Shown here piece by piece: positions 8,053 to 18,256 of a DNA stretch of 37,343 bases; positions within the stretch are counted from its first letter, which is position 1, and each line of letters opens with the position of its first letter. Source of the DNA: UBA7396 sp034676185 (GTDB taxonomy: Bacteria > Patescibacteriota > Gracilibacteria > BD1-5 > UBA6164); contig JAUCCN010000014.1 of assembly GCA_034676185.1 (NCBI GenBank), forward strand, positions 1-37,343, in the 5' to 3' direction. Both the position numbers and the translations under genes were made by a program. Below the pieces are notes generated by a model, which was given only the letters and a program-made list of their open reading frames with translations, was not told where the DNA came from and did not search any database.

Positions 8053-9948
8053 ATGTGAAAAATTATTTGAATTGACTTATGAACTACAAATTCTTGTGTT
8101 GCCTTTATGGAAGGATGAGAAGCAAAAGTAATCCTTAACTGAGAAGGAAATAGAACTACTCCATCTATTGTCGCTGCGAAAGATGGAAATATCATTGTTT
8201 GAACTCCAGCAAAAAGACAAGCTATTACAAATCCTTTAGGAACTATTTTTTCAGCAAAAAGATTTATTTGAAGAAAGTTTGATGAAGTAGCAGAAGAAAT
8301 TAAAAATGTTCCTTTTAAAGTAGTAAAATGAAGTGATGGAGCAGCACTCATTGAATTTAATGGAAAACAAGTAAGACCTGAAGAAATCGGAGCTCATGTT
8401 TTAGCAAAAATTAAAGAAGATGCTGAAAAATATCTCGGAACAACTGTAACAGAAGCAGTTATTACTGTTCCAGCTTATTTTAATGATGATCAAAGACAAG
8501 CAACTATTAATGCTTGAAAAATCGCTGGACTTGAAGTAAAAAGAATTGTAAATGAACCAACTGCTGCTGCATTATCATATGGTGCTGGGAAAAATAAAAA
8601 TGAAAAAATTGCTGTATATGATCTTTGAGGTTGAACATTTGATATTTCAGTTCTAGAATTATCAGAAGAAGGAACTTTTGAAGTTTTAGCAACAAATGGA
8701 GATACTCATTTAGGTTGAGATGATTTTGATAAAAGAATTGTTGATTATATCGTAGATGAATTTAAAAAAGAACAGGCTATTGATTTGAGAAATGATCCAA
8801 TGGCATTACAAAGAGTAAGAGATGAAGCTGAGAAAGCAAAAAAAGAACTTTCAGCAACTACTTCTTACGATATCAATCTTCCTTATATTACTGTTGATGC
8901 AACTGGGCCTAAAAACTTAATGATGAGTATTTCAAGAGCAAAATTTGAAGAACTTATTTCTGATCTTGTAGAAAGAAGTATTGAACCTTGTAAAAAAGTA
9001 TTAAAAGATGCTGGAGTTTCTGCTTCTGATTTAGATCAAGTGTTACTTGTTTGAGGTTCTACAAGAGTTCCACTCGTAATAAAAAAAGTAGAAGAATTCT
9101 TTGGGAAAAAACCAAATACAGGAATTAACCCTGATGAATCAGTGGCTATGTGAGCTGCCGTTCAAGCTGGAATTATAGGTGGAGATGTAACTGATGTATT
9201 ACTTCTTGATGTTACACCACTCTCACTTTCTATTGAAACTATGGGAGGAGTTGCTACAAGAATGATTCCAAGAAACACCACTATTCCTTTTTCAAAATCA
9301 GAAACATTTTCAACTGCAGTTGATAATCAACCAAGTGTTGAAATAAATGTATTACAAGGAGAAAGAGAAATGGCAGCTGATAACAAATCTCTTGGTAGAT
9401 TTATGTTAGATAGTATTGCTTCTGCTCCTAGATGAGTTCCTCAAATTGAAGTAACATTTGATATTGATGCTAACTGAGTATTAAAAGTAAAGGCCAAAGA
9501 TAAAGGAACTGGGAAAGAACAACATATTACTATTGCAGGATCAACTGGTATGGATGACACAGAAGTAGAGAGACTCGTAAAGGAAGCTGAGAGTAAAAGA
9601 GAAGAAGACAAAAAAAGAAAAGATATAGTAGAAGCAAAAAATAATGCAGAAAGTGCCGTATATCAAGCAGAAAAAACTATTACTGATAATAAAGATAAGG
9701 TTTCTGATGCTGATAAATCTGATGCTGAAAATAAAATTAAAGCTTTAAAAGATGAACTTTCAAATAGTTCTGCAACAAAAGAAAGCCTAGAATCAAAAAC
9801 AAAAGAACTTACTGACTTAATGATGAAAATAGGACAAGCAATTTACTCTCAAGGATGAGCACAAACAGGAAATACAGAAACTCCAAATGACTGAGTAGTT
9901 GATGGTGATGTAGAAACTGATGATGGGAAAAATACTACGAGAGTATAA
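8053..9948 (+). CDS. dnaK: Chaperone DnaK (Hsp70)
   Basis: 631 residues, the normal length. ATPase-domain signatures are all present: GIDLGTTNSCV (5-15), VPAYFNDDQRQAT, the DLGGGTFDIS phosphate-binding loop near residue 189, and LVGGSTRVP near 333; then the linker VLLLDVTPLSLSIET and a substrate-binding domain with ANGVLKVKAKDKGTGK, and an alpha-helical lid. The protein refolds or holds unfolded clients in an ATP cycle with DnaJ and GrpE, neither of which is nearby. The C-terminus is Gly/Asp/Thr-rich and lacks the usual acidic EEVD-like end. TGA encodes several invariant glycines, which is among the best evidence for the code. Heat regulation by HrcA is indicated by the CIRCE site. Confidence 0.98.
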
Positions 9949-9951
9949 CAG

Positions 9952-9992
9952 AAAATAAAAAGTTCTTCTTTTACAGAAGAACTTTTTATTTT
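9952..9992. terminator. Bidirectional terminator after dnaK
   Basis: A 17-bp perfect stem (AAAATAAAAAGTTCTTC and its complement) with a 7-base loop and T-rich ends on both strands. It contains the stop codon of the convergent minus-strand gene. Confidence 0.85.
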
Positions 9993-10462
9993 TGCATTAC
10001 TTTCCGCACAACAAATTGAGTATACTCTTTTATATTTCATATATCATCAACATAGTCAAGTCCCAATTCTACAAATAACATTTCTCTAAACTTCATAGGA
10101 AATTCAAAAGAAGATTTTTTAGCATGTAGATTAAGTTCTTTTTTGATAAATGTAACTAATTTTTCTTTCTCATCTTCTCAAAGCATTTGTATCTTTTTCC
10201 CTTTTTGAGAAATCTCTTCTAACAATACCTCTAATTGCTCAAACATTTTTTTTGAATATAAAGAAAGTTCTCACGAATTAAAATATGCTGCTACTAATGG
10301 AAGATTTACCACTAAATTTCATAATCATTTTACAAGAGATGTACGATTTCCATAATTATACCATTCAAATTCTTTAGAAAGAGAATGTAAATCAGAAAGT
10401 ATGTACCCAATCTCTTCATAGAATTCCTCTTCCGGAATTTCTGTTATTTTATTATTACTCAT
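9986..10462 (-). CDS. Hypothetical protein, 158 residues
   Basis: A soluble, charged, probably helical protein starting MSNNKITEIPEEEFYEE. A possible coiled-coil region spans about residues 70-115 (FEQLEVLLEEISQKGKKIQM). No signal peptide, no cysteine cluster and no recognised family. Its start lies 7 bases after the stop of the preceding 82-residue gene on the same strand, so the two form an operon. Confidence 0.75.
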
Positions 10463-10469
10463 AACTTTT

Positions 10470-10718
10470 TTATAAACATAAATATGCTTTTTCTGCTACA
10501 TCTCACTGAATATCGCTTACTGCAACATCAAATGCAAGAGCATCCTCTACCCTTTGTAGTTGTTCAGGAGTTAAATATTTCACTGAAATCATATCTCACT
10601 CTACATACACTTTTTGTTCACCAGTTAATGTTGATCAAATAGCAAATATTGGTACTTTTCTTTCACATTTTTCTAAATCTTCTTGGGTGATTGAAAAATT
10701 ATTCATAACTTTAGACAT
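10470..10718 (-). CDS. Hypothetical protein, 82 residues
   Basis: Begins MSKVMNNFSITQEDLEKCERK and contains GSTLTGEQKVYVEGDMISVKYLTPEQLQRVED, which looks like a small compact alpha/beta fold; two or three glycines are TGA. An internal ATG at residue 5 is an alternative start. It is first in a two-gene operon with the 158-residue gene and follows the RluA gene by about 30 bases, so all three may be co-transcribed. No function can be assigned. Confidence 0.7.
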
Positions 10719-10749
10719 ACTTGTAAAATTAAAAAATAAATTATTTATC

Positions 10750-11730
10750 TTATACTTTATTTATAAAATTAGTCAAATCTTTTTTAATCTTAGCTTCTAA
10801 TCTTTGATTTTTTTGTTTTCCCGGGTGAAAAAATTGTATTTTCCAAGCATGGAGAGCTTGACGAGAAAGTCAAAAATTTTTTGCAATATAGCTATTAAAA
10901 GCTTTATCACCATATTTATTATCTCATATAATTGGAGTTCATAAACTTGCTAAATGCACTCTTATTTGATGCATTCTTCCTGTTAAAATCTCTACCTCTA
11001 CTTCTGAAATAATTTGTTCCCCAGAGGAAGTTTTTAAAATGTGTTCTTTTAATACTTTATAATGTGAAATAGCTACTTGTCATTTTTCACTCACTTGTAC
11101 TTTATCTTCATTTTTTGCTCATTCTATACGAAGTAGTTTTTTATCTATCTTTCCTGATTGAGCTGGCAGTTTTCATACTACAATCGCATAATATACTTTC
11201 TGAATCTTCTTATGTTCTTTAAAATCAGAAACTAATTTCGTTAAAATATCTTTTTTCTTCCCGATAATTAATATTCAAGAAGTATCTCTATCAATTCTAT
11301 GAACAAGTGAAGGCTTGAAAGTAAGACTATTTAATTTATCTCATAAATAATCTTGTATTTGAGAAATAATATTTGACTCCTTAGTTTTATAATCTCATGG
11401 ATGAACATTAATTCCAGGTTCTTTATTTATTACCAATACATCTCCATCTTCATACACAATATTTTTTGGATCAAATTTTTCTCTATTTTCCTCTTTTTTT
11501 TCTATTTGTTTTTGAGTGAGAGTTTGAAACTCATCATCTTGTAAGAATATTTTTATTTCTTCTCCTACCTGAAGCTTATACTCATTATCTTGTCTTTTTC
11601 CATTTATTTTTACTTTATTTTTTCTGTTAATTTTATAAACAAGTGAAGCAGAAGCATTTGGAAAAAGCTTTTTCAAAAATTTATCAAGTCTTTGTCAAGC
11701 ATCATTTTCAGTGATAATAAATTGTTTCAT
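10750..11730 (-). CDS. RluA-family 23S rRNA pseudouridine synthase
   Basis: 326 residues with an N-terminal S4 RNA-binding domain (about 10-60: AGQRLDKFLKKLFPN...KINGKR) and the RluA catalytic domain. The catalytic motif HRIDRDTSG is at 144-152, with Asp147 the expected nucleophile; IVYEDGDVLVINKEPGINVHP (91-111) and GRMHQIRVHLASLGTPIIGDNKYG (about 250-275) are further signatures. The S4-plus-catalytic layout is that of the RluC/RluD group, which modify 23S rRNA helices; the exact position cannot be told. The linker between the domains is unusually charged (KKEENREKFDPKN). Confidence 0.93.
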
Positions 11731-11767
11731 AAAAAGATAAATAAAAAATTAAATAAAAAATAAAAAG

Positions 11768-11803
11768 GATGAAAGAAAAACTCCCTTTGGCTTTCATCTT
11801 TTT
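11768..11803 (-). terminator. Terminator between prepilin operon and RluA gene
   Basis: Stem GATGAAAG / CTTTCATC with a T-tract on the minus strand (CTTTTTATTTTTT) just after the stop of the prepilin gene at 11818; T's also follow on the plus strand. Confidence 0.75.
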
Positions 11804-11817
11804 TCTAAAAAATATTT

Positions 11818-12717
11818 TTATTGAAATACCGTAAAATCAAAAGCCTGATTTACCGTCTGTTGAGGAACTCTTACATCAAGAGTTTTTTGAAAACCATACG
11901 ATTTTCCATCAGATTTTATACGAGTATATCTATCTGGAAGACTATTAGCTCAAAAGTCAAGCTTATATTCTAAATATGGAATTTGAGTATTATTATTTAA
12001 AACTAAATCATTCACTACTGACATCTTAAGGATACAAGAATCTCCAAGCAATTTACAGCTTGAATTATAAAAGTCAGAAAAGCTAACTACACCTCCTGTC
12101 AAAGTGATTCAAGATTTTCACCATATATCGAAGAAAGTAGCCCCACTATTTATATCTGAAGCTGTCAACCAATTTCAAGTAGCAAATAAAGTATTATTTT
12201 CACTTGATACTGTCCAGTTAACAATAGCTCAAGTAGAAGTACTTCAAGATAAAGTTACACTAGAGACTTCTGAAATCTTAGGCACTTTAAATTTAAATTT
12301 TAAATTATTTACCCCTGATACAATATATCCATTACCAATCTCTAACTGTATCGGTTCCATTTGAGAAATAATATTAAAATCCTCATCATATTCACTATTT
12401 CCATATCATTCTTGTGGAATAGTAGTTCCGCTTGAAAAAGTTCGAAATGTAGCTCCTGTAGAACTATTTGGTTGCATAAAACTTCCTGTTTCAGATGTTA
12501 AGCTTAGTCAAGGTGTTTTCAATCTCATTTTCGTATGATACAAAGCTTGCTCTATTCCAGAATATGCTTGATAATAGGCTCATGAAGTATTTTCTACTCC
12601 TCTTACTGATTTCATAAATGGTATCATATAAGCCAATAACACATAAGCTGACATAACAATTAAAATAGTAAGTCCCATCCCTATCATAATAGAAAATCAT
12701 TGTGTATTATTTTTCAT
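11818..12717 (-). CDS. PilX-like membrane-anchored pilus assembly protein
   Basis: 299 residues. MKNNTQGFSIMIGMGLTILIVMSAYVLLAYMI is an N-terminal hydrophobic helix after a G-F-S-I junction, as in PilX/minor pilins that lack the Glu at position 5. It is followed by YYQAYSGIEQALYHTK, the helix typical of PilX-type N-terminal domains, and then a Ser/Thr-rich beta domain of about 230 residues with two cysteines (NSSCKLLGDSC). The role is probably priming or structure of type IV pili. It is third in the operon after the 81-residue and 383-residue genes and ends at an intrinsic terminator. Several Gly are TGA. Confidence 0.75.
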
Positions 12718-12779
12718 GAGTAAATAAGTTAGAATATAGAATTATAAAGAGAAAAATAAAAATATTATTTTTCCCACTT

Positions 12780-13931
12780 TTATTTTGTAAAATAATCTAC
12801 TAAATTAATAGTAGTATTTATAGTATATTTTGGAATTTCTCATTGCATTCCTGATCTTTTTTTCCAACTTGGTTCAAGAGTCATAGAAAGCCTTATATAT
12901 GGATTTATATTATTTTCATCCGAAGTATCTTTCCAAGCATGTTTTACATCAATATTTGGATATACATATACTTTAAAATCAGAAACATTGATAGTATCTG
13001 GGAAAAGAGGTTGCCAATAATCATAATTATTACTCCCAGCTACTACTATCTCACTTCCCGTTCAAAAAGTCGGATCTATAATCCAAGTATCTACAATTCA
13101 ATCAAAACTTCCTGTAGAAATTGATCAAGAACTATGATTGACTCACCAATCCTTTCCTTCTAATTTTAATATTTCTATTGTTCCTAAACATCCACTTCAA
13201 GTAGCTGAAGTACTGCAACTCGCTCAAGTTGGTTTATTTTGCCATGGGTCTTCTTTTACATTCCATCTTAAAAGAGTTCTTTTTTTCCCATCTCAAGAAA
13301 TCAAATAAATTTCTTTTACATCTACTCCTCCAGTAAATACACTTGGTCCAGATCATAAATGCTCATCATCATCATCTCATCTAATATTTCCATCTTCATT
13401 TTGATCTCATCAATCAGTATCTTCATTAGAATTATAATCTATAAATTGAAAGGAATATTGTCCATATCTTTGAAATGTTCATAAAGACGCATTAAATCAA
13501 TCTCATGAAATAGTTGCACTAAAATCCTTTCCATTCATAAATTGAAAACATCCTCAAGTTCACATATTATCTCAATTTAAACTCCTACAATAATAAAATG
13601 AATCTCCATAACTTGAAGTTCCAAGCATTCCCCCACTTCAAAAATTTCAAAATCCAGTTCATTTATTGTAATGTCAACTTGAAGTAGTAGATCCCACTAT
13701 TTTTCTATTAAAATATTCCTCATAATCAATAGTTCCTCATCCTTTTATTTCTTCAAATAATTTTTCACTAAAATAAACTACATCTTTGGTGATATCGGTT
13801 TTTTCTATCAATTTAATTTTTCCAATATTTACTGCTGAAAGCGCTTGAAAACCTCAAAGAATCACAATAGTAAATATTAAAATTCATAAAAGTACTTCAA
13901 TGAGTGTAAATCATTTTTTATCTTTTTTCAT
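12780..13931 (-). CDS. Prepilin-type N-terminal methylation domain protein
   Basis: 383 residues. MKKDKKGFTLIEVLLGILIFTIVILGG is a classical class III signal: basic leader, G^F, Thr-Leu-Ile-Glu5, hydrophobic helix. The rest is Gly/Ser/Asp/Thr-rich and predicted extracellular, with an acidic Asp/Glu stretch around residues 170-200 (NSNEDTDGGDQNEDGN, RGDDDDEH) resembling a calcium-binding loop, and a few cysteines. It is much longer than a major pilin, so it is probably a minor pilin. It lies 3 bases after the 81-residue gene and 62 bases before the PilX-like gene. Confidence 0.87.
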
Positions 13932-13934
13932 AAT

Positions 13935-14180
13935 TTATTTTTTTTTATAAAATATATATTTAATGAAAGCTCAAAGAAAAAATCAAATTTTAAAAAGACT
14001 TGGTTTTTTCCAAAAATAAGATGGCCAAATTCTAAAAATATAATCAATACTATCAAAAAAACTTGATCTTTTTATGATTGATTTTTTTGAAAATAAAGAA
14101 GTAAAACTTCTTGCAAGTGAAACAACTCAACTGAGTAAAAAAAGAATAATATCAAAAAATCAATTCTTAATTTTTTTCAT
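13935..14180 (-). CDS. Small basic membrane-associated protein, 81 residues
   Basis: Starts MKKIKNGFFDIILFLLSGVVSLARS: a basic end followed by a hydrophobic or amphipathic helix (8-24); the rest is rich in Lys, Phe, Ser and Tyr and ends YKKK. No known family. It ends 3 bases before a prepilin-type gene, so it is first of a three-gene pilus-related operon and may help assembly (inference). Three glycines are TGA. Confidence 0.65.
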
Positions 14181-14348
14181 TTTTCTTATGGTAAAAGATT
14201 ATATTACTTCCATATAATAACAAAAAAAAAACTAAAATCAAAAAAAAGATTTTTTAAAATATTACCAAACAATAAAAAAACAAATTGTAAATATAGCTAA
14301 ACTTTACTTCTTTAAAAAATTATGTAAAAAATGAAAAGTTTTTAATAT
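14181..14348. other. Divergent intergenic region
   Basis: About 170 bases, very A-rich, with a short AAAATC/GATTTT hairpin near 14234-14252. It must hold promoters for the minus-strand prepilin operon and the plus-strand membrane protein, but no clear -35/-10 pair stands out. Confidence 0.35.
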
Positions 14349-14963
14349 ATGAGAAGAAAAAAAATGTGATATAGAACCAGTGCAAAAAACAGGAAAATAA
14401 AGAGAATCTTCCTCCAAATATTTCATATTTTGAAATTTGAATGACTCAGTATTTCTCATCCTTTAAAGATGGTAATTATAGGAGTTTTTATTGCAAGTTT
14501 TGGGCTATTTTTTGATTGGTTTGGTAATTATGATAATACTTTTTCTGGAAATGCTTTCCATAAAATACTCTGAATTAGTTGATATATTCTTTTTTTTATG
14601 AATATCTGTATATTATTTCTTATTTTTGGAAGAAATACAAAAGAAATTATCAAAAATATATTCCATTTTCATGCAAAAGATGCAGTTCTTATACTTCTAT
14701 TTTTATTATTTTGAGCAGTATTAAGCATAAATTGTGTTGTTATAATAGCAAATTTTCAAATATTTAAAGAATGAATAGTACTCGGACAATGACTTATTAT
14801 TGTACTAGTTGGATATATTTTGTGATCTATTTGATGATGTATTAATATATATTCAAAAACAAAAACAACTATCTATGTAAATGAAAATTATTGAAATCAA
14901 ACATGAGATACTTCTGAAAATAATTCAGTTGAAAATGAAAATAATATGAAATTACCTTTTTAG
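14349..14963 (+). CDS. Four-helix membrane protein, unknown function
   Basis: 204 residues with four hydrophobic segments: about 42-58 (VIIGVFIASFGLFFDW), 75-92 (GYILFFMNICILFLIFG), 112-132 (AVLILLFLLFGAVLSIN) and 145-165 (VLGQGLIIVLVGYILGSIGG). The N-terminus is strongly basic and the C-terminal 35 residues are Asn/Glu-rich and soluble. No catalytic motif or family was recognised. It ends with TAG, which shows that UAG is still a stop codon here. An in-frame ATG at 14460 would drop the basic N-terminus. Confidence 0.75.
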
Positions 14964-14971
14964 AAAAAAAC

Positions 14972-15001
14972 TTGACTTTAATTAAAAAAACATTATATAA
15001 T
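14972..15001 (+). promoter_or_regulatory. Promoter of the sigma-region-4/HARE gene
   Basis: TTGACT (14972-14977) and the overlapping -10 candidates TATATA (14994-14999, 16-bp spacer) and TATAAT (14996-15001, 18-bp spacer). Confidence 0.7.
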
Positions 15002-15021
15002 ATTTCCTTAACTTTATTTCT

Positions 15022-16086
15022 ATGGTAAATATGCAAACAAAGGAATTAAATAACTCATCTATTGTAAATGCTTTTCAAGATATATTGAAGGCATTATCTG
15101 AAAAAGAAAAAAATGTTATTGAAAGGAGAATTTGACTCTACGGAGAAAAAGAAACTCTTCAAAATATTTGAGATTCGTTTTCTCCAAATATTACCAGAGA
15201 AAGAGTAAGACAAATAGAAGATGCTGGGATTAAGAAAATTGGAAGAGTCGTAAAAGCAACTACGCTCGTTCAAATTCAAGAATTTGCGAAAGATATTTTA
15301 GAAGAACACGGGTGACTTCTTACCAGAGAAAAACTGATAAATGCTCTGATAAAATGATTTGAATTAGAGAAAAATATCAATGCTTCTATTTTAGAAACTA
15401 TTGTTCAATCAGATTATGATATAGTAAAATCAAAACCAAAATTATGAACAAGAACTTATTTTTATCTCCCAAAAATTAGTAAAAAATCTATTGATTCAAT
15501 ATATAAAGAAGCTATTTCTATATTAAAAAAAAGAAAAGATGTTATGGAAAAAGCATCTCTTTATGAAATGATAAAAATAAATCTCAAAAATAATAATTTA
15601 AAAAATACTTTTATTGATGCCATTTTAGAAGTATATGAAGATCTTGTCTCTGGAGAAGAAACTCTTATTTGACTAGAAAAATGGAAAATTCTCAATCCAA
15701 AAACACTCAAAGATAAAGCCATTTATATTTTGAGAAAAGAGAAAATTCCTATGCATTTTGTTTCTATTGCCAACAAAATTACTGAAAATATGTGAGAAAA
15801 AGTGAAGGTAAATACCGTTCATAATGAACTTATTAGAAATAATGAATTTGTCTTAGTTGGAAGATGAATATATGCACTGAAAGATTGGGGAATTTATAAG
15901 CCTGGAACTGTTTTAGATGTGATCGTAGATGTGATGAAAAAAGCATGAGAACCAATGAGTACAGAAGACATTATAGCAAAAGTCCTCAAAGTAAGAAGAG
16001 TAAAAAATACTACTATTTATATGAATCTTCAAAATAAAAAAATGATTCAAAGAGTGTGAAGAAACTATTATGAATTAAAAAATTAG
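15022..16086 (+). CDS. Sigma-70 region-4-like protein with HARE-HTH domains
   Basis: 354 residues. Residues 22-80 match sigma-70 region 4: ALSEKEKNVIERRIGLYG, a turn (TLQNIGDSF) and the recognition helix ITRERVRQIEDAGIKKIGR. There is no region 2 or 3, so it is not a complete sigma factor. From about residue 230, KIPMHFVSIANKITENMG and GEPMSTEDIIAKVLKVRRVKNTTIYMNLQNKKMIQRVG are repeats of the HARE-HTH winged-helix type found in RpoE (delta) and ASXL proteins, each ending in a beta-wing (LVGRGIYALKDWG, RVGRNYYELKN). Possibly an RNA polymerase-associated regulator. ATG at 15022 was chosen; ATG at 15031 is an alternative. It has its own promoter and terminator. Confidence 0.83.
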
Positions 16087-16160
16087 TTTTAAAAAATTCT
16101 TTTAAAAATTGAAGGAATTCTCATTTTAAAAAATAAAAAGTTTAAAATATTAGATCAAGT

Positions 16161-16190
16161 AAAAGCATACAATTAAGTTTGCTTTTTTTT
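16161..16190 (+). terminator. Terminator after the sigma-like gene
   Basis: A 10-bp stem with one mismatch (AAAAGCATAC / GTTTGCTTTT) and an eight-T tract. Confidence 0.75.
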
Positions 16191-16280
16191 GTTATTTTTT
16201 TAAACTATCTTTTAGAAAAAAGAGGAAAATAAAAAACTCTTTCTTCTGAGATTCTATCTTATAAATTCCACAAAATTATT

Positions 16281-16889
16281 ATGAAAATTTTAATATTTGA
16301 TACAGAAACAACATGATTTATCGATAAAAAAAATCCTGACTTGCAAGCTCAACCGTATATTATACAATTTGCCTGAATTTATGGAGAACTCAAAAATGAT
16401 AGCTTTCAAGAAATAAAAAGAATCAATCAATTTATTAAACCAAAAATTTCTATACCATATGCATCAAGTCAAGTACATCATATTTATGATATTGATGTAA
16501 AAAATGCTCCGAGTATTGAAGAATATATTGATGAATTTTTAAGTATTATCAACGAGAGTGATTTAGTTATTTGACATAACATTGAATACGATGAAGAAAT
16601 GATAAAACTAGAACTCAAAAGACTGAATCGTGAATATGAATACAGACCAAAACAAATTATGTGTACTATGAAAACAACTGTAGATTATTGTGCTCTTCCT
16701 GGAAGTTGAGAAAGATTTAAATATCCTAAACTTGGAGAACTTTACAAAAAACTTTTTTGAGAATATTTTCTCTGAGCCCATGATGCTATAATAGATGTGG
16801 AAGCAACTCTCAGAGCTTTTTTAGAACTTCATAAAATTGGAATAATAAAATTAGAAGAAAAAAAACACCAAGTATTAAGTCTATTTTAA
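16281..16889 (+). CDS. DnaQ-like DEDDh 3'-5' exonuclease
   Basis: 202 residues. All three Exo motifs are visible: ExoI FDTETTG (6-12, Asp7 and Glu9), ExoII VIGHNIEYDEEM near residue 96, and ExoIII GAHDAIIDVEAT near 166 with the His of the DEDDh type. This fold removes 3' mismatched nucleotides as the proofreading subunit epsilon of DNA polymerase III, or acts in RNA/DNA repair. It lacks a polymerase and has no long C-terminal extension. It is followed 27 bases later by a zinc-ribbon gene and then recA, a DNA-metabolism cluster. Confidence 0.9.
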
Positions 16890-16916
16890 AAACATTTACC
16901 CTCTAAATAACCTAAA

Positions 16917-17141
16917 ATGAATTATAAAGACCTTGTAAATATAGATGATTTTCAAAAAAGAGAAACCTTTAATGATGAAAGAGGAGAAGTTTCTTTTTAT
17001 TGTAAAGATTGTGAAGAAATAGTAGAAACAGAAAGAAAACAACCAAATAAATATATATTTATCTGTAAAAAATGTAATGGAGTAAATATTGCTGTTTGAA
17101 CTCTTTCTTGATTAAAAGAAAATTATAGAATAAAAAAATAA
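16917..17141 (+). CDS. Small zinc-ribbon protein
   Basis: 74 residues with two CxxC knuckles, CKDC (C29/C32) and CKKC (C50/C53), 17 residues apart: a typical zinc ribbon. The tail, after a TGA-coded Gly, is VGTLSGLKENYRIKKK, basic, consistent with nucleic-acid contact. Under the standard code the gene would stop at residue 60; the true stop is TAA at 17139. It lies between the DnaQ-like exonuclease and recA, suggesting a role in DNA or RNA handling, but no family could be named. Confidence 0.75.
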
Positions 17142-17148
17142 GGAAAAA

Positions 17149-17176
17149 TTTGACTTATATAAACTATCTATATAAT
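17149..17176 (+). promoter_or_regulatory. recA promoter
   Basis: TTTGAC/TTGACT (17149-17155) and a consensus TATAAT (17171-17176), 15-16 bp apart. No LexA-type palindrome is seen. Confidence 0.65.
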
Positions 17177-17209
17177 GAAATTATATTTATTATTAACTAA
17201 AAAGAAAGT

Positions 17210-18193
17210 ATGGATAAAAAAGAAGCATTAGCACAAGCACTTGCAATGATTGAAAAACAATTTTGAAAAGGATCAGTAATGAAACTTTGAGAAAAAGAAA
17301 CTATGAATGTAGAAACTTCTTCTTCTGGGTCTCTCACTCTTGATATAGCTCTTTGAGGATGATATGCAAAAGGAAGAGTAGTTGAAATTTATGGTCCTGA
17401 ATCATCTGGAAAGACTACCCTTACTCTTCATGCTATTGCAGAAATCCAAAAAGCATGAGGAACAGCAGCATTTGTAGATGCAGAACATGCTCTTGACCCA
17501 GCTTATGCAAAAAAAATATGAGTTGATATAGATAATCTCATTATTTCACAACCAGATTATGGAGAACAAGCTTTAGAAATAGTTGATGCTCTCGTAAGAT
17601 CTGGGGCCGTTGATTTAATCGTAGTTGATTCAGTAGCTGCTCTTACTCCAAAAGCTGAAATTGAGTGAGAAATGTGAGATTCTCATATGTGATTACAGGC
17701 AAGACTTATGTCTCAAGCTTTAAGAAAAATTACTGGTCCAATTTCAAAATCTGGATGTAGTGTAATTTTTATTAATCAAATTAGAATGAAAATCGGAGTA
17801 ATGTTTGGAAATCCTGAAACAACTACTTGAGGAAATGCCTTAAAGTTTTATGCTTCTCAAAGATTAGAAGTAAGAAGAAAAGATAAAATTGAAGCTGGAA
17901 GTGGAAATGAAAAAGAAGCAACGGGAAATAGAACGAGAGTAAAAATTGTAAAAAATAAAATTGCTCCTCCTTTTAAAGAAGCTGAATTTGATGTAATGTA
18001 TAATGAATGAATTTCAAAAACTGGAGAAATAGTTGATATTTGAGCTGAACTTGAAGTTATTAAAAAATCTGGTTCATTTTACTCTTTTGGAGATACAAAA
18101 CTCTGACAATGAAGAGAAAATGTAAAACAATTTTTAGTTGAAAATCCTAAAATTGCACAAGAAATAGAAGAAATTATAAGAAATAGTTTATAA
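17210..18193 (+). CDS. recA: Recombinase RecA
   Basis: 327 residues, close to the usual length minus the acidic C-terminal tail, which is short here. The N-terminal helix ALAQALAMIEKQFGKGSVM, Walker A GPESSGKTT (about 62-70), the VDAEHALD segment, Walker B LIVVDSVAAL, loop L1 region [22 protein letters not shown], and loop L2 [30 protein letters not shown] are in canonical order. RecA coats single-stranded DNA and drives strand exchange and SOS signalling. Many core glycines are TGA, including the GGGYAKGR stretch. It has its own promoter. Confidence 0.98.
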
Positions 18194-18256
18194 TATATTT
18201 GATAAAATAATATTTATTTATATATTACATATATATTATTATTTAATTTCAAACAT

